Source: CBDCWT01 sp965223305
GTDB taxonomy: Bacteria; Planctomycetota; Planctomycetia; Pirellulales; Pirellulaceae
Length of the DNA: 56,378 bases
Direction: 5' to 3'
Assembly (NCBI GenBank): GCA_965223305.1
Contig: CBDCWT010000025.1
Span: 1-56,378, forward strand
Shown: piece by piece, positions 7,892 to 15,801 of the stretch
Numbering within the stretch: the stretch's first letter is position 1
Layout of the letters: the number at the start of each line of letters is the position of its first letter
Program-made: the position numbers and the translations under genes
Notes under the pieces: model-generated
Told to the model about the DNA's origin: nothing
Database searches by the model: none
What the model saw: the letters and a program-made list of their open reading frames with translations, nothing else

Positions 7892-9349
7892 CTACGGAGC
7901 TGCTTCCTCGAGGACGGCTACCGGCCAGCAACTGATCGAGCTCAAGTACGTGGCCTCGCCGATTGTCGGAACGAACAGCACGACATCGGCGACCTGTAGC
8001 TGCGACAAGTCCAGATCGCCGAGATGCCGCCACTCCTGCTCTACACTCCAATCGATCTGCCGTCCGCGGCCGCGGGTGTTTGAGAAACGACGTTGAAAGA
8101 AGGGCCGCTCGGCCGCTGCCAGGCTACGCCACGTTGTGTCGTCGCCATAGATGGACGGTTGCGTGCCAAGTTGCTGCAAAACGCGCCGCCGGATGCACAG
8201 CCCATAGGGCTCGAAGTCCCAACGACAGCGATGCGGACGATAAGTGCGGAGCGGCCGAAGCTCCAGCGGGTGTCTCGCCGTGAAACATACGGCTGGAGTC
8301 TTGCCCCGAATCGCAGCGTGACTGGCCAGCAGACACCGTTGACTCACGATGCGGACCAACGCGTCAAGCGCCGTGCGATCCGCCGAACCCGGTTCCAGGA
8401 TTAGTTCATCGATATATTCTTCGCAACTTTGGTCGGGCCACGGACCAGGAGGGCGTCTAGTACAGTGGGTGAGGAACTCGCCCGTGTTAAGTGGCACCAG
8501 GGTGTCGATAGTGGGTGGCTGCGTGGGATCGATCAGGTCGGGTGGCCGCAGATCAGTGAGGAAAGGGCGCCTAGCTTTCGGCTCGAGTTGTTCCCTGTCC
8601 GATTCGAGGAATCTGCAACCCAGATCACTCCATTCCTGCAAGAGCTCCTCGGCGACGAGGCCGCCATCGACTGCGACTTGAACACGCTGCGGGGAGTGCT
8701 TGCAGATCGCGCCGACTAACGACTCGAGATGACCGCCGCGACGGACGTGACAGACCACAACTCTGTCGGCGGTCGCGACCAAGTAGCGGTCTCGCAGCGG
8801 CAGGTCTTCCAGCACCGATTGCAAGGGTGGCGAGAGAAAGGCGGCGTGAAGTTGGAACGAGCCGGATTCGTCCGGCGGCCGGGAACATTGTTTGAACCAC
8901 GTCTGCCAGGACAATCGCGGCGGAGGTTCGTGGATCTGTAGCAGCGGCATCCGTTTATGAACAGCCGCGCGTCGCACGAACGGCCAGGCGCAGGTTTTCT
9001 CCGCCGATACCAGCATTTCCGAAGCCTCGTCCAACTCGCGGCAGGCGGAGCGGAACGCGCGCAACCAGGGAGCGAGGACCTGCTGCCGCGGCTGCAACCG
9101 AGAGCTGATGATGGCGACCGTCTGTCGAGCTGGTACGCCGCCAGGCCACCAAATGAACCGGTCACCGATCGCGTCGGCAACCGATGCCTGGCGCGGCCCC
9201 GGAAATCCGCGCGTCAGACAAGGTCCCCCTTGCATCGCGGGTGCGATGGCGGGACCTCCGCCACCGGGCGACTTGCGGACACCAATAAACGCAGCGGCAC
9301 CAAGTGTGCCAACCCTGCGCATCGCCTCTCGCCCTTCGACCGACTCCAT
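7892..9349 (-). CDS. Conserved hypothetical protein (about 485 aa)
   Basis: I do not recognise the family. The start is uncertain: GTG at 9361, ATG at 9349 (GGTGGGG upstream) or ATG at 9322 (GAGAGG upstream) are all possible. A segment near residues 75-145 (ARQTVAIISSRLQP ... LVSAEKTCAWPFVRRAAV) reads like a nucleotide-binding Rossmann-type fold. The C-terminal third has YGLCIRRRVLQQLG, then IDWSVEQEWRHLGDLDLSQL and VADVVLFVPT. There is no signal peptide or membrane segment, so it is probably cytoplasmic. It lies 116 nt downstream of the alkaline-phosphatase-superfamily gene on the same strand and could be co-transcribed with it. The long open frame and coherent motifs argue that it is a real gene. 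Confidence 0.7.
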   Translation of the reverse strand: MESVEGREAMRRVGTLGAAAFIGVRKSPGGGGPAIAPAMQGGPCLTRGFPGPRQASVADAIGDRFIWWPGGVPARQTVAIISSRLQPRQQVLAPWLRAFRSACRELDEASEMLVSAEKTCAWPFVRRAAVHKRMPLLQIHEPPPRLSWQTWFKQCSRPPDESGSFQLHAAFLSPPLQSVLEDLPLRDRYLVATADRVVVCHVRRGGHLESLVGAICKHSPQRVQVAVDGGLVAEELLQEWSDLGCRFLESDREQLEPKARRPFLTDLRPPDLIDPTQPPTIDTLVPLNTGEFLTHCTRRPPGPWPDQSCEEYIDELILEPGSADRTALDALVRIVSQRCLLASHAAIRGKTPAVCFTARHPLELRPLRTYRPHRCRWDFEPYGLCIRRRVLQQLGTQPSIYGDDTTWRSLAAAERPFFQRRFSNTRGRGRQIDWSVEQEWRHLGDLDLSQLQVADVVLFVPTIGEATYLSSISCWPVAVLEEAAP

Positions 9350-9465
9350 AGATTGCCCCACCCGTTGAGCATTATTCGGAGACGGTCAGCAAGCAGGCAA
9401 GTCGAGAACCGTACTACGAAGCGCCGCGCCTGGTTCGGCAAGCGATGCTTTGCCGGGGAGGGCGC

Positions 9466-10977
9466 TCAGCCGGTGCGGGCGTTGGCCATCGGTTGGCCGC
9501 TAAGGCAGCGTTCGGCGAGAGCCTTGACGAAGTCGCCAAATTCGCTGGTCGACGTCAGCGGCGGCAGTTCGTCCCTGCACGGTGGTCCAGCGAAGACGAT
9601 CGCAAACCCATTGTCGGTATGGTCGCCCCCGCGGACATCGGCTGGATTCAGATCAAAGGCGCCGATTGTCTGTGACTGAACACGCCGAGCCAGTGGCTCG
9701 GGACGCCACGTCACCGTCAAGTCCGGCAGCGCATCTTCCAAAGGCCCAGGGAACATCTGGTGGTTGTCGACGACGTCCTTGACAAGCAGCGCGTTGGTCT
9801 CCGCGTCGCGCAGCTCGAGAAACGTCTTCCGCACAAAGTCAACGTAGCGGTGATGGAGGTCACTGTCGCGCTCTAGGAAGCCGCGCGCTTCGCGCCCGAT
9901 CAGGTTGAGCCGCAACTCGGTGCGAACGTCCGTGCGGAGCGCAAACCCCGGAGTCCGCGACCAGTCGAGCCCGCCCACGATCTCCTGTTCCACGACAAAC
10001 TCACGCACGAATTCTGGGGCGAGATCGCCAACAAAATGTTGAAGGCGAGCAGGGACAAGCGACCGCAGGCGACTGATCGCGCCGCCGCGCCGCGGTGGCC
10101 GAGGTGGAGATCCACACCACTTCTGCAGGAATGCCTCATTGAGCCTTCGCATCAATTCGGGAATCAGGTGGCCCTGGGCATAGTCCCGTTCCATTCCCTG
10201 CACCGAAAAGAGGACGACTGTTGTGGTTGCCGGATCGACTTCGTCCAGCACGCGGCCGATTTGTTGGTCCACGGCTCGGTAAATGTCCAGCAGCGCGGAA
10301 CTCGTTTCGGCGGTGTCGCGCTCGTCAACGTCTTGAAAGAGTGTATGCCCAGCTCGATGCGTCTCTGCAAAGACACAAATCAGCATGTCCAGGTCAAGCT
10401 CGCGAATCATCTGCGTGAGCAAGTCGCCTTTCAATTTGGCACTTCGCAGCAGGCGTCGACGAATGCCTGCCAGTTGCGACGGTGTCTTGCGGACCGGAGT
10501 CTCTCGGCGGATCGGGCTCTTCCCCAATCGCTGGATCATCTGGGCAACGTCAGCTCGGCTGCAAGCAAAAGGACAAGTCTGTCCGTGCGTCGCCCAATCC
10601 GTAACCACCACACCCTTGCCAAGTCCGGTCGGAAATGTGTACGGGACGTCAACGACGCCGATTTCATAACCAGACTGCTCGAGATCTCCCCAAAAAGGCT
10701 TGCAGTAACACCATTCGGGATTCATCCGCCGGAGTCCCATCCGAGACGGATCCCAGATCAGGTGTTGGTACAACCCGTGAGTACCTGGCTCGCAGGCGTT
10801 GGTGAAAGTATGCCAGGCAGCGCCCGGCAGCCCCGGCGGCATGGTCGTTTCGTACAGCTCCCCGGTCTCCAGCGCGGCACGCAGCCTAGGTAGCTCCGCC
10901 AGCCGACGCCTGATGAAGTGGAGGTCGCCCCCGTCCAATCCAATCATGAGCAGGCGATGGGGAGAACTTTTCGTCAC
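9466..10977 (-). CDS. Alkaline phosphatase superfamily protein (type I phosphodiesterase/nucleotide pyrophosphatase-like)
   Basis: 503 aa, GTG start with GGAAAG upstream. The N-terminal metal site motif is LLMIGLDGGD, followed by the nucleophile region MPPGLPGAAWHTFTNACEPGTHG (Thr or Ser nucleophile expected), and DVPYTFP. DMLICVFAETHRAGHTLFQD supplies an Asp/His pair for the metal site, and GGDHTDNGFAIVFAGP is the typical C-terminal histidine motif. Family members hydrolyse phosphodiesters or transfer phospho groups; planctomycete members often occur near polysaccharide genes. There is no signal peptide, so it is probably cytoplasmic, unlike sulfatases of the same superfamily. Substrate unknown. 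Confidence 0.85.
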   Translation of the reverse strand: MTKSSPHRLLMIGLDGGDLHFIRRRLAELPRLRAALETGELYETTMPPGLPGAAWHTFTNACEPGTHGLYQHLIWDPSRMGLRRMNPEWCYCKPFWGDLEQSGYEIGVVDVPYTFPTGLGKGVVVTDWATHGQTCPFACSRADVAQMIQRLGKSPIRRETPVRKTPSQLAGIRRRLLRSAKLKGDLLTQMIRELDLDMLICVFAETHRAGHTLFQDVDERDTAETSSALLDIYRAVDQQIGRVLDEVDPATTTVVLFSVQGMERDYAQGHLIPELMRRLNEAFLQKWCGSPPRPPRRGGAISRLRSLVPARLQHFVGDLAPEFVREFVVEQEIVGGLDWSRTPGFALRTDVRTELRLNLIGREARGFLERDSDLHHRYVDFVRKTFLELRDAETNALLVKDVVDNHQMFPGPLEDALPDLTVTWRPEPLARRVQSQTIGAFDLNPADVRGGDHTDNGFAIVFAGPPCRDELPPLTSTSEFGDFVKALAERCLSGQPMANARTG

Positions 10978-11562
10978 GGCTTCGCTTTCCTAAATTCGGT
11001 CCGTTCTTGCCGGATACCGCTCCTGCCCGGGTGAGTCCGCAGACTCAATATGTAGACTCTAGCACCAAACCGGTGTTTGTCTACGCCGTACATTCACGAC
11101 AAATGGTATTAGCCACAACGTCCCTACGTCTTCGACGGCGCTCCACTTAGCTGCCGAGTTCGGTCGTTTGATGTCCGTTCGTGGGAGCGGAGATGAACTG
11201 CCCAACTACAGTTGGACCAACGGGATATGTCGAATGCCGAGTCCTGCCAGCATGGACCTGCCGCTCCACACCGCCTTCGCTTGATACTTCGTGGTCCACG
11301 ACGGCGCAAAGTCATGTGACCGCACCATCCAGAATGCCGAGCCAGCCACGATTTCGCAACCGTTGCCGGCTGTTTTGCAATAGTGTCCAGGAACTTCAGT
11401 TCCGATCTTTACGATAACTCCGAAAGTACGGGCCCGATCGACCGCGGTTGGACCATGCAAGCGGGTTCCACTTCTGTGACGGGTCGATCGATTGACCAGC
11501 CCTCGCTCCTTTTCTAGGCTAGCCTAGCAACTCGGCCTTTTAGCTAGTTAGACGCCCACAAA
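10978..11562. other. 585-bp gene-free spacer upstream of the LuxC/LuxE operon
   Basis: This lies between divergently transcribed genes and so must hold the operon's promoter. Short open frames on both strands here show no start signal, no conserved motif and no coding-like composition. I could not identify a convincing promoter box or riboswitch by eye. Confidence 0.5.
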
Positions 11563-12222
11563 ATGGAACGTGTTCTCGTGGTTGGTGCCGGCGGATTCGG
11601 CCGGGAATTAATGCAGTATGTCACGGACGTACTGCGGCAGGGTGCCGCTGGGGAAATCGGCGGTTTTCTGGACGACAATCCGCAAGCGTTGCAGGGTCAA
11701 GAGGGCCTGCCGCCAATCGTCGGCAGCATTGCGGAGCATGTACCAGCTGCTGGCGAGCGCTTTGTCATCGGTGTCGGTGAACCGGCACTGCGATACCGAA
11801 TTGCGGAACAGCTGTCTGCTCGAGGCGCAGAGTACCTGACCGTTGTCCATCCGCTGGCGTGGGTCGCGCCGGGCGTGCAACTCGGCCCAGGGTGCATCTT
11901 GGCTCCGTTCACCTTCGTCGGTCCAGGGGCGACCTTAGAAGACCACGTTCTACTGAATTGCTATGCATCTGTGGGGCACGACGGCTACGTCGAGAGGTGC
12001 TCCGTCTTGTCTCCCTACGCAGTAATCAACGGCGAAGCTACTCTTGAGCAGCAGGTGTTTCTGGGTACCCAGGCGACTGTGGTTGCCGGGAAGACGATTG
12101 GAGCCTATTCCAAGGTCTCCGCTGGCTCGGTAGCACTACGGGATGTTCCGAAAGGGTCGCTCGTAGCGGGTAATCCTGCCAAGTCACGCGTTATGTTCGC
12201 GATCCCGCAGGACGAGCGCTGA
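11563..12222 (+). CDS. NeuD/PglD-like left-handed beta-helix acyltransferase
   Basis: 219 aa. The N-terminal part is a small Rossmann-like domain (VLVVGAGGFGRELMQYV, GGFLDDNP) typical of sialic-acid O-acetyltransferase NeuD and PglD/PerB. The C-terminal part is a hexapeptide-repeat beta-helix (HPLAWVAPGVQLGPGCILAPF, VLLNCYASVGHDGYVERC, QVFLGTQATVVAGKTIGAYSKVSAGSVALRDVPKG, LVAGNPAK). The conserved His in SVGHDG is the usual catalytic base. Relatives transfer an acetyl group from acetyl-CoA to an amino sugar. Here it heads an operon with an acyl carrier protein 63 nt downstream, so an ACP-borne acyl donor is possible (inference). Confidence 0.9.
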   Translation: MERVLVVGAGGFGRELMQYVTDVLRQGAAGEIGGFLDDNPQALQGQEGLPPIVGSIAEHVPAAGERFVIGVGEPALRYRIAEQLSARGAEYLTVVHPLAWVAPGVQLGPGCILAPFTFVGPGATLEDHVLLNCYASVGHDGYVERCSVLSPYAVINGEATLEQQVFLGTQATVVAGKTIGAYSKVSAGSVALRDVPKGSLVAGNPAKSRVMFAIPQDER

Positions 12223-12285
12223 CTTTTGCTGCAGTCGGCAGCCTATTTCGACGAAGATGCTTGGCGGGACGGGAGAGGACGGGAG

Positions 12286-12528
12286 ATGAGCGCAAACGAA
12301 CGGCTCGAACAGGTATTCCGGCGCGCACTGGGTGTGGACGACATCGATTGTGAGTCCCTCGAGTACCGAGGGATCGAACAGTGGGATTCAGTGGCCCATA
12401 TGGCTCTCGTAACTGAGCTGGAATCTGAGTTCGACGTGATGCTGGACACCGACGAAGTCATCGGCATGAGCAGTTTCAAGAAGGCGCGCGAGATGCTGGC
12501 GGGGCACGGAGTCGATTTCGGTGCTTAA
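12286..12528 (+). CDS. Acyl carrier protein
   Basis: 80 aa from the ATG at 12286, directly after GGAGAGGACGGGAG; an in-frame TTG at 12226 would add an unlikely 20-residue leader. The fold is the four-helix carrier type, and the phosphopantetheine serine is Ser35 in EQWDSVAHMALV. This is a dedicated, non-FabH-linked carrier: it reads DSVAH rather than the DSLD of housekeeping AcpP. Its stop overlaps the start of the reductase gene by 8 nt. It likely holds the acyl group handled by the downstream ligase, reductase and LuxE/LuxC pair. Confidence 0.93.
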   Translation: MSANERLEQVFRRALGVDDIDCESLEYRGIEQWDSVAHMALVTELESEFDVMLDTDEVIGMSSFKKAREMLAGHGVDFGA

Positions 12529-13264
12529 GGGCAAAGTAGTCTTCATCACAGGTTCGACGCGCGGCATTGGGCTGGCGGCGGCCGAGCTGTGCGCCCAGCA
12601 CGGTGCAACAATCCTGCTGAACGGCTGTTCGAATGCCGATCGCCTGCGGGCGAAAGCCGAAGAGATTTCGCGAGAGTTCGACGTACGTGCGGAGGGTTTC
12701 GTCTGCGATGTCGCGGATCCCGAAGCCGTCCAGAATGTCTATCGCCAGATCTTCAAGAACTACAAACAGCTCGACGTGTTGGTTAACAATGCGGGTATCT
12801 TGCAAGACGGCTTCGTCGGCATGATTCCCCACGACGACATCGAGAGAACCTTGGCCGTCAACTTGGCTGGGGCACTTTACAACTTGCAGGCAGCCACTCG
12901 GCTGATGAGCCGCAAGAAGGCCGGCTCGATCATCAACATGACATCAATCATCGGTGTCAACGGCAATGTGGGCCAGGCACTATACGGGAGCAGCAAAGCT
13001 GGGCTCATCGGCCTGACCCGCTCGGCCGCCAAGGAGCTTGCTCCGAAGGGTATTCGGGTCAATGCCATCGCGCCGGGCTTCATCGACACCGACATGGCCC
13101 GGTCGATTCCGCCCGAGACATTCGAGGAGCGAGTGGCGAGCATTGGCATGAACCGTATCGGAACTCCTCGAGAGGTGGCCAACGTCGTGCTGTTTCTAGC
13201 CTCCGATCTCTCCGCCTACGTTACTGGTCAAGTGATCGGAGTCGACGGAGGCATGATCATTTGA
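12521..13264 (+). CDS. FabG-like short-chain dehydrogenase/reductase (3-oxoacyl-ACP reductase type)
   Basis: 247 aa, GTG start overlapping the ACP stop by 8 nt, which indicates translational coupling. The NAD(P) site is TGSTRGIG (10-17), NNAG lies near 89-92, and the catalytic residues are Ser142 and Tyr155-x3-Lys159 (YGSSK). The C-terminal GQVIGVDGGM is typical of FabG. Members reduce 3-oxoacyl-ACP to 3-hydroxyacyl-ACP using NADPH. With a neighbouring dedicated ACP, the substrate is probably an ACP-bound beta-keto acyl group, giving a 3-hydroxyacyl product, although reduction of a sugar or an aldehyde cannot be excluded. Confidence 0.92.
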   Translation: MLKGKVVFITGSTRGIGLAAAELCAQHGATILLNGCSNADRLRAKAEEISREFDVRAEGFVCDVADPEAVQNVYRQIFKNYKQLDVLVNNAGILQDGFVGMIPHDDIERTLAVNLAGALYNLQAATRLMSRKKAGSIINMTSIIGVNGNVGQALYGSSKAGLIGLTRSAAKELAPKGIRVNAIAPGFIDTDMARSIPPETFEERVASIGMNRIGTPREVANVVLFLASDLSAYVTGQVIGVDGGMII

Positions 13265-14691
13265 CCGGATTTCTGTTAGGAGATCGTGGTACGGATGATC
13301 ACCGGCCGGCGCTTTGCGACACGGCGACCGGAACTCGGCTCAGCTACGACGAGCTCCGACAGCAGGTCCAAGACCGCGCCTCCTCGTGGGCCGATCGGCC
13401 AGCAAAGTGCCTGGTGCTCCTGTTTTGCCGTAACGACTTGGCCACCGTGATCGCTTACTTGGCAGCAGTCGACGCGGGACACGCGGTGGCGCTATTGGAC
13501 GCCGAGCTCAATCCGGAGCTACGTGATTCGCTGCTGGAACGCTACTGCCCGGAGTTCGTGGTGGGCTGCAGCCAGTCGCTCAACGGCTATCGGGCTCTGC
13601 CTCCCAATGACGATCGGTTGGAGATCCAGCAACGGGAGAGCGGCGAGTCGCAGGCGACCCCGCACCCCGAGCTCGCTGTCCTCCTCTCGACTTCCGGTAG
13701 CACCGGCAGCCCCAAGTTCGTCCGTCTCTCGCGGTTCGCCGTCGAGGCCAATGCCAACCAAATTCAGTGCGCACTGGGCATCGACGCGGCAGAGCGGCCG
13801 GTCAGCAGTTTGCCGTTGCACTACAGCTACGGCTTGAGTGTGCTGAACAGCCACCTCGTCGCCGGAGCCGAGGTTGTGCTGACAAACCAAGGGCTACTTT
13901 CTGAAGAGTTCTGGCAGCTCGCACGTGCCCGGGAGTGTACCTCCTTCGCTGGAGTCCCGTATTCCTACCAGCTGTTGAGGAGATTGGACCTTGGCCAGCT
14001 CATGCCCGCCTCTTTAAAGACGATGACGCAGGCTGGAGGCAAGTTGACCGACCCTCTCATCGAACATTACTACCGGCTGATGAGCGAGCGGGGGGGAGAG
14101 TTCTATGTGATGTACGGGCAAACGGAAGCCACAGCCCGCATCACCGTGCTGCCCGCCCATCGGCTTATGGACAAGCTAGGATCCGTGGGGCTCCCGCTCG
14201 AGGGTGGTCAGCTGTTGATCGAGAGCGACGGAGGGCTAACCACAGACCCGGATGTGACCGGCGAGGTGATCTACCGTGGTCCCAACGTGATGATGGGGTA
14301 CGCTTTGCAGAGGCAGGACCTTGCCAAAGGGGACGAGCTACAACGGGAGTTGCGGACCGGCGATCTCGGATTCCTCGACGGACACGGGTATCTGCGGATT
14401 ACGGGACGGCTCAAACGGATCGCCAAGGTGTTTGGCCTGCGGATTAATCTCGAAGAGCTGGAGGCGATGGTGCGGCCTCTGGGCCCCGCCGCCGCCCTGG
14501 GCAGCAACGACCGGCTGAGCGTCTTCTGTGAGTTTGGTGATGACGAGACCTTCGACCGGCTGCGTCGCGAGCTTTCCGATCGCCTGGGAATTCACCATAG
14601 CGCATTTGTTTTCCGAAAGATCGAGATGCTGCCGTTGACACCCAACGGGAAAGTGGACTACCGGGCCCTGCCCGACGATCCGCAGTCGTGA
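13261..14691 (+). CDS. AMP-dependent acyl ligase (ANL superfamily)
   Basis: 476 aa, TTG start overlapping the previous stop (TTGA). All core ANL motifs are present: P-loop LSTSGSTGSPKF (142-153), YGQTEA (285-290), TGDLG (366-370), GRLKRIAKVFG (382-392), and PNGKVDY with the catalytic Lys464. The enzyme adenylates a carboxylic acid and passes it to a thiol acceptor. Given the ACP two genes upstream, acyl-ACP synthesis is more likely than acyl-CoA (inference). It is shorter than fatty acyl-CoA synthetases (about 550 aa) and resembles stand-alone adenylation enzymes in glycan and natural-product loci. The 4-nt overlaps on both sides mark it as part of a tightly coupled operon. Confidence 0.92.
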   Translation: MTGFLLGDRGTDDHRPALCDTATGTRLSYDELRQQVQDRASSWADRPAKCLVLLFCRNDLATVIAYLAAVDAGHAVALLDAELNPELRDSLLERYCPEFVVGCSQSLNGYRALPPNDDRLEIQQRESGESQATPHPELAVLLSTSGSTGSPKFVRLSRFAVEANANQIQCALGIDAAERPVSSLPLHYSYGLSVLNSHLVAGAEVVLTNQGLLSEEFWQLARARECTSFAGVPYSYQLLRRLDLGQLMPASLKTMTQAGGKLTDPLIEHYYRLMSERGGEFYVMYGQTEATARITVLPAHRLMDKLGSVGLPLEGGQLLIESDGGLTTDPDVTGEVIYRGPNVMMGYALQRQDLAKGDELQRELRTGDLGFLDGHGYLRITGRLKRIAKVFGLRINLEELEAMVRPLGPAAALGSNDRLSVFCEFGDDETFDRLRRELSDRLGIHHSAFVFRKIEMLPLTPNGKVDYRALPDDPQS

Positions 14692-15791
14692 GCCGTAGAG
14701 CGATGCAGGACCTTTTCGAACAGCCACCGTTCGCAGTGCCGCAGCTGGCGAAGGAAGAACGCCTGCTGGAGCTTTTGAACTCGCTGACAACACGCCATCG
14801 CGCCGGCTGTCAAGCTTACCGGCGGATTCTGAATACGTTCCATCCCAGCTACGAACAGGCAAGCACGCTGGCCGAATTGCCCTGGATTCCGGTCGGTCTG
14901 TTCAAGTCACATCGGCTCGTCAGCGTTCCCGACACCCAGATTTTCAAGACGCTCACGTCCAGCGGTACGACGGGCCAGCAGGTCAGTCACATCTACCTCG
15001 ACCGCGAAACGGCGGCGAGTCAGACGCGGGCGCTGGCCCACATCATGAGCGCCGTACTCGGCAATCAACGTCTTCCCGCGATCATTGTCGACACCAAGTC
15101 GCTGTTGCGGGACCGATCCCAATTCAGCGCTCGCGGCGCCGGAGTTCTGGGCATGATGAACTTCGGTCGCAGTCACTTTTGGGCACTCGACGAACAGATG
15201 CAATTGGATCGAGATGGGCTCGCACAGTTCATGCGGACGAATCACGACCAAGCGATTTTGATTTTCGGCTTTACATTCATGGTCTGGAAGTACTTTCTAC
15301 AGTCCCTAGAACCGCAGCAGCTCGATCTCAGCCGGGCGGTCTTGATCCACAGCGGTGGCTGGAAAAAGCTGGCCGATGAGTCCGTTGACAATGTCGAATT
15401 CAAACGTCGCTTTCACGAAACAACCGGTTTGAAGCGCATTCACAACTTCTACGGCATGGTGGAACAAGTTGGGAGCGTGTTTCTGGAGGCACCAGATGGA
15501 CTCCTTCACCCACCGAGTTACGCCGACATCATCGTGCGAGATCCTGAGACCTGGGAGCCGTGTCCGATTGGGAAACCGGGTTTGCTCCAGGTCCTCAGTG
15601 CGCTGCCTGGGTCCTATCCTGGACATTCGCTGCTGACCGAAGACCGCGGAGTCATTCACGCGGTCGATCAGGCTGACGGCCCGTGGCAGGGAAAGCGATT
15701 TGAGGTGCTGGGGCGAGTTCCCCAAGCGGAACTACGGGGTTGCAGCGACGTGCACGCTTTTGATACAGGAGCGGATGGAAACGGTAGCTAG
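14688..15791 (+). CDS. LuxE-like acyl-protein synthetase
   Basis: 367 aa, GTG start with a 4-nt overlap (GTGA) to the ligase. LuxE activates a fatty acid as acyl-AMP and carries it on a cysteine before passing it to LuxC. Here the adenylation loop TSSGTTGQQVSH starts at about residue 90, and a C-terminal AELRGCSD places Cys352 where LuxE carries its acyl thioester. Other family blocks are LPWIPVGLFKSHRLVS, FGFTFMVWKYF and HNFYGMVEQVGS. The length matches LuxE (about 370 aa). luxC follows after 10 nt. No luxA, luxB or luxD is nearby, so bioluminescence is not indicated and a symbol is withheld. Confidence 0.93.
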   Translation: MSRRAMQDLFEQPPFAVPQLAKEERLLELLNSLTTRHRAGCQAYRRILNTFHPSYEQASTLAELPWIPVGLFKSHRLVSVPDTQIFKTLTSSGTTGQQVSHIYLDRETAASQTRALAHIMSAVLGNQRLPAIIVDTKSLLRDRSQFSARGAGVLGMMNFGRSHFWALDEQMQLDRDGLAQFMRTNHDQAILIFGFTFMVWKYFLQSLEPQQLDLSRAVLIHSGGWKKLADESVDNVEFKRRFHETTGLKRIHNFYGMVEQVGSVFLEAPDGLLHPPSYADIIVRDPETWEPCPIGKPGLLQVLSALPGSYPGHSLLTEDRGVIHAVDQADGPWQGKRFEVLGRVPQAELRGCSDVHAFDTGADGNGS

Positions 15792-15801
15792 GTAATCGAC
15801 A

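Noticed and set aside
11181..11417. 78-aa open frame upstream of the LuxC/LuxE operon.
   Set aside because: No motif, no start signal, and a competing frame on the opposite strand; treated as non-coding.
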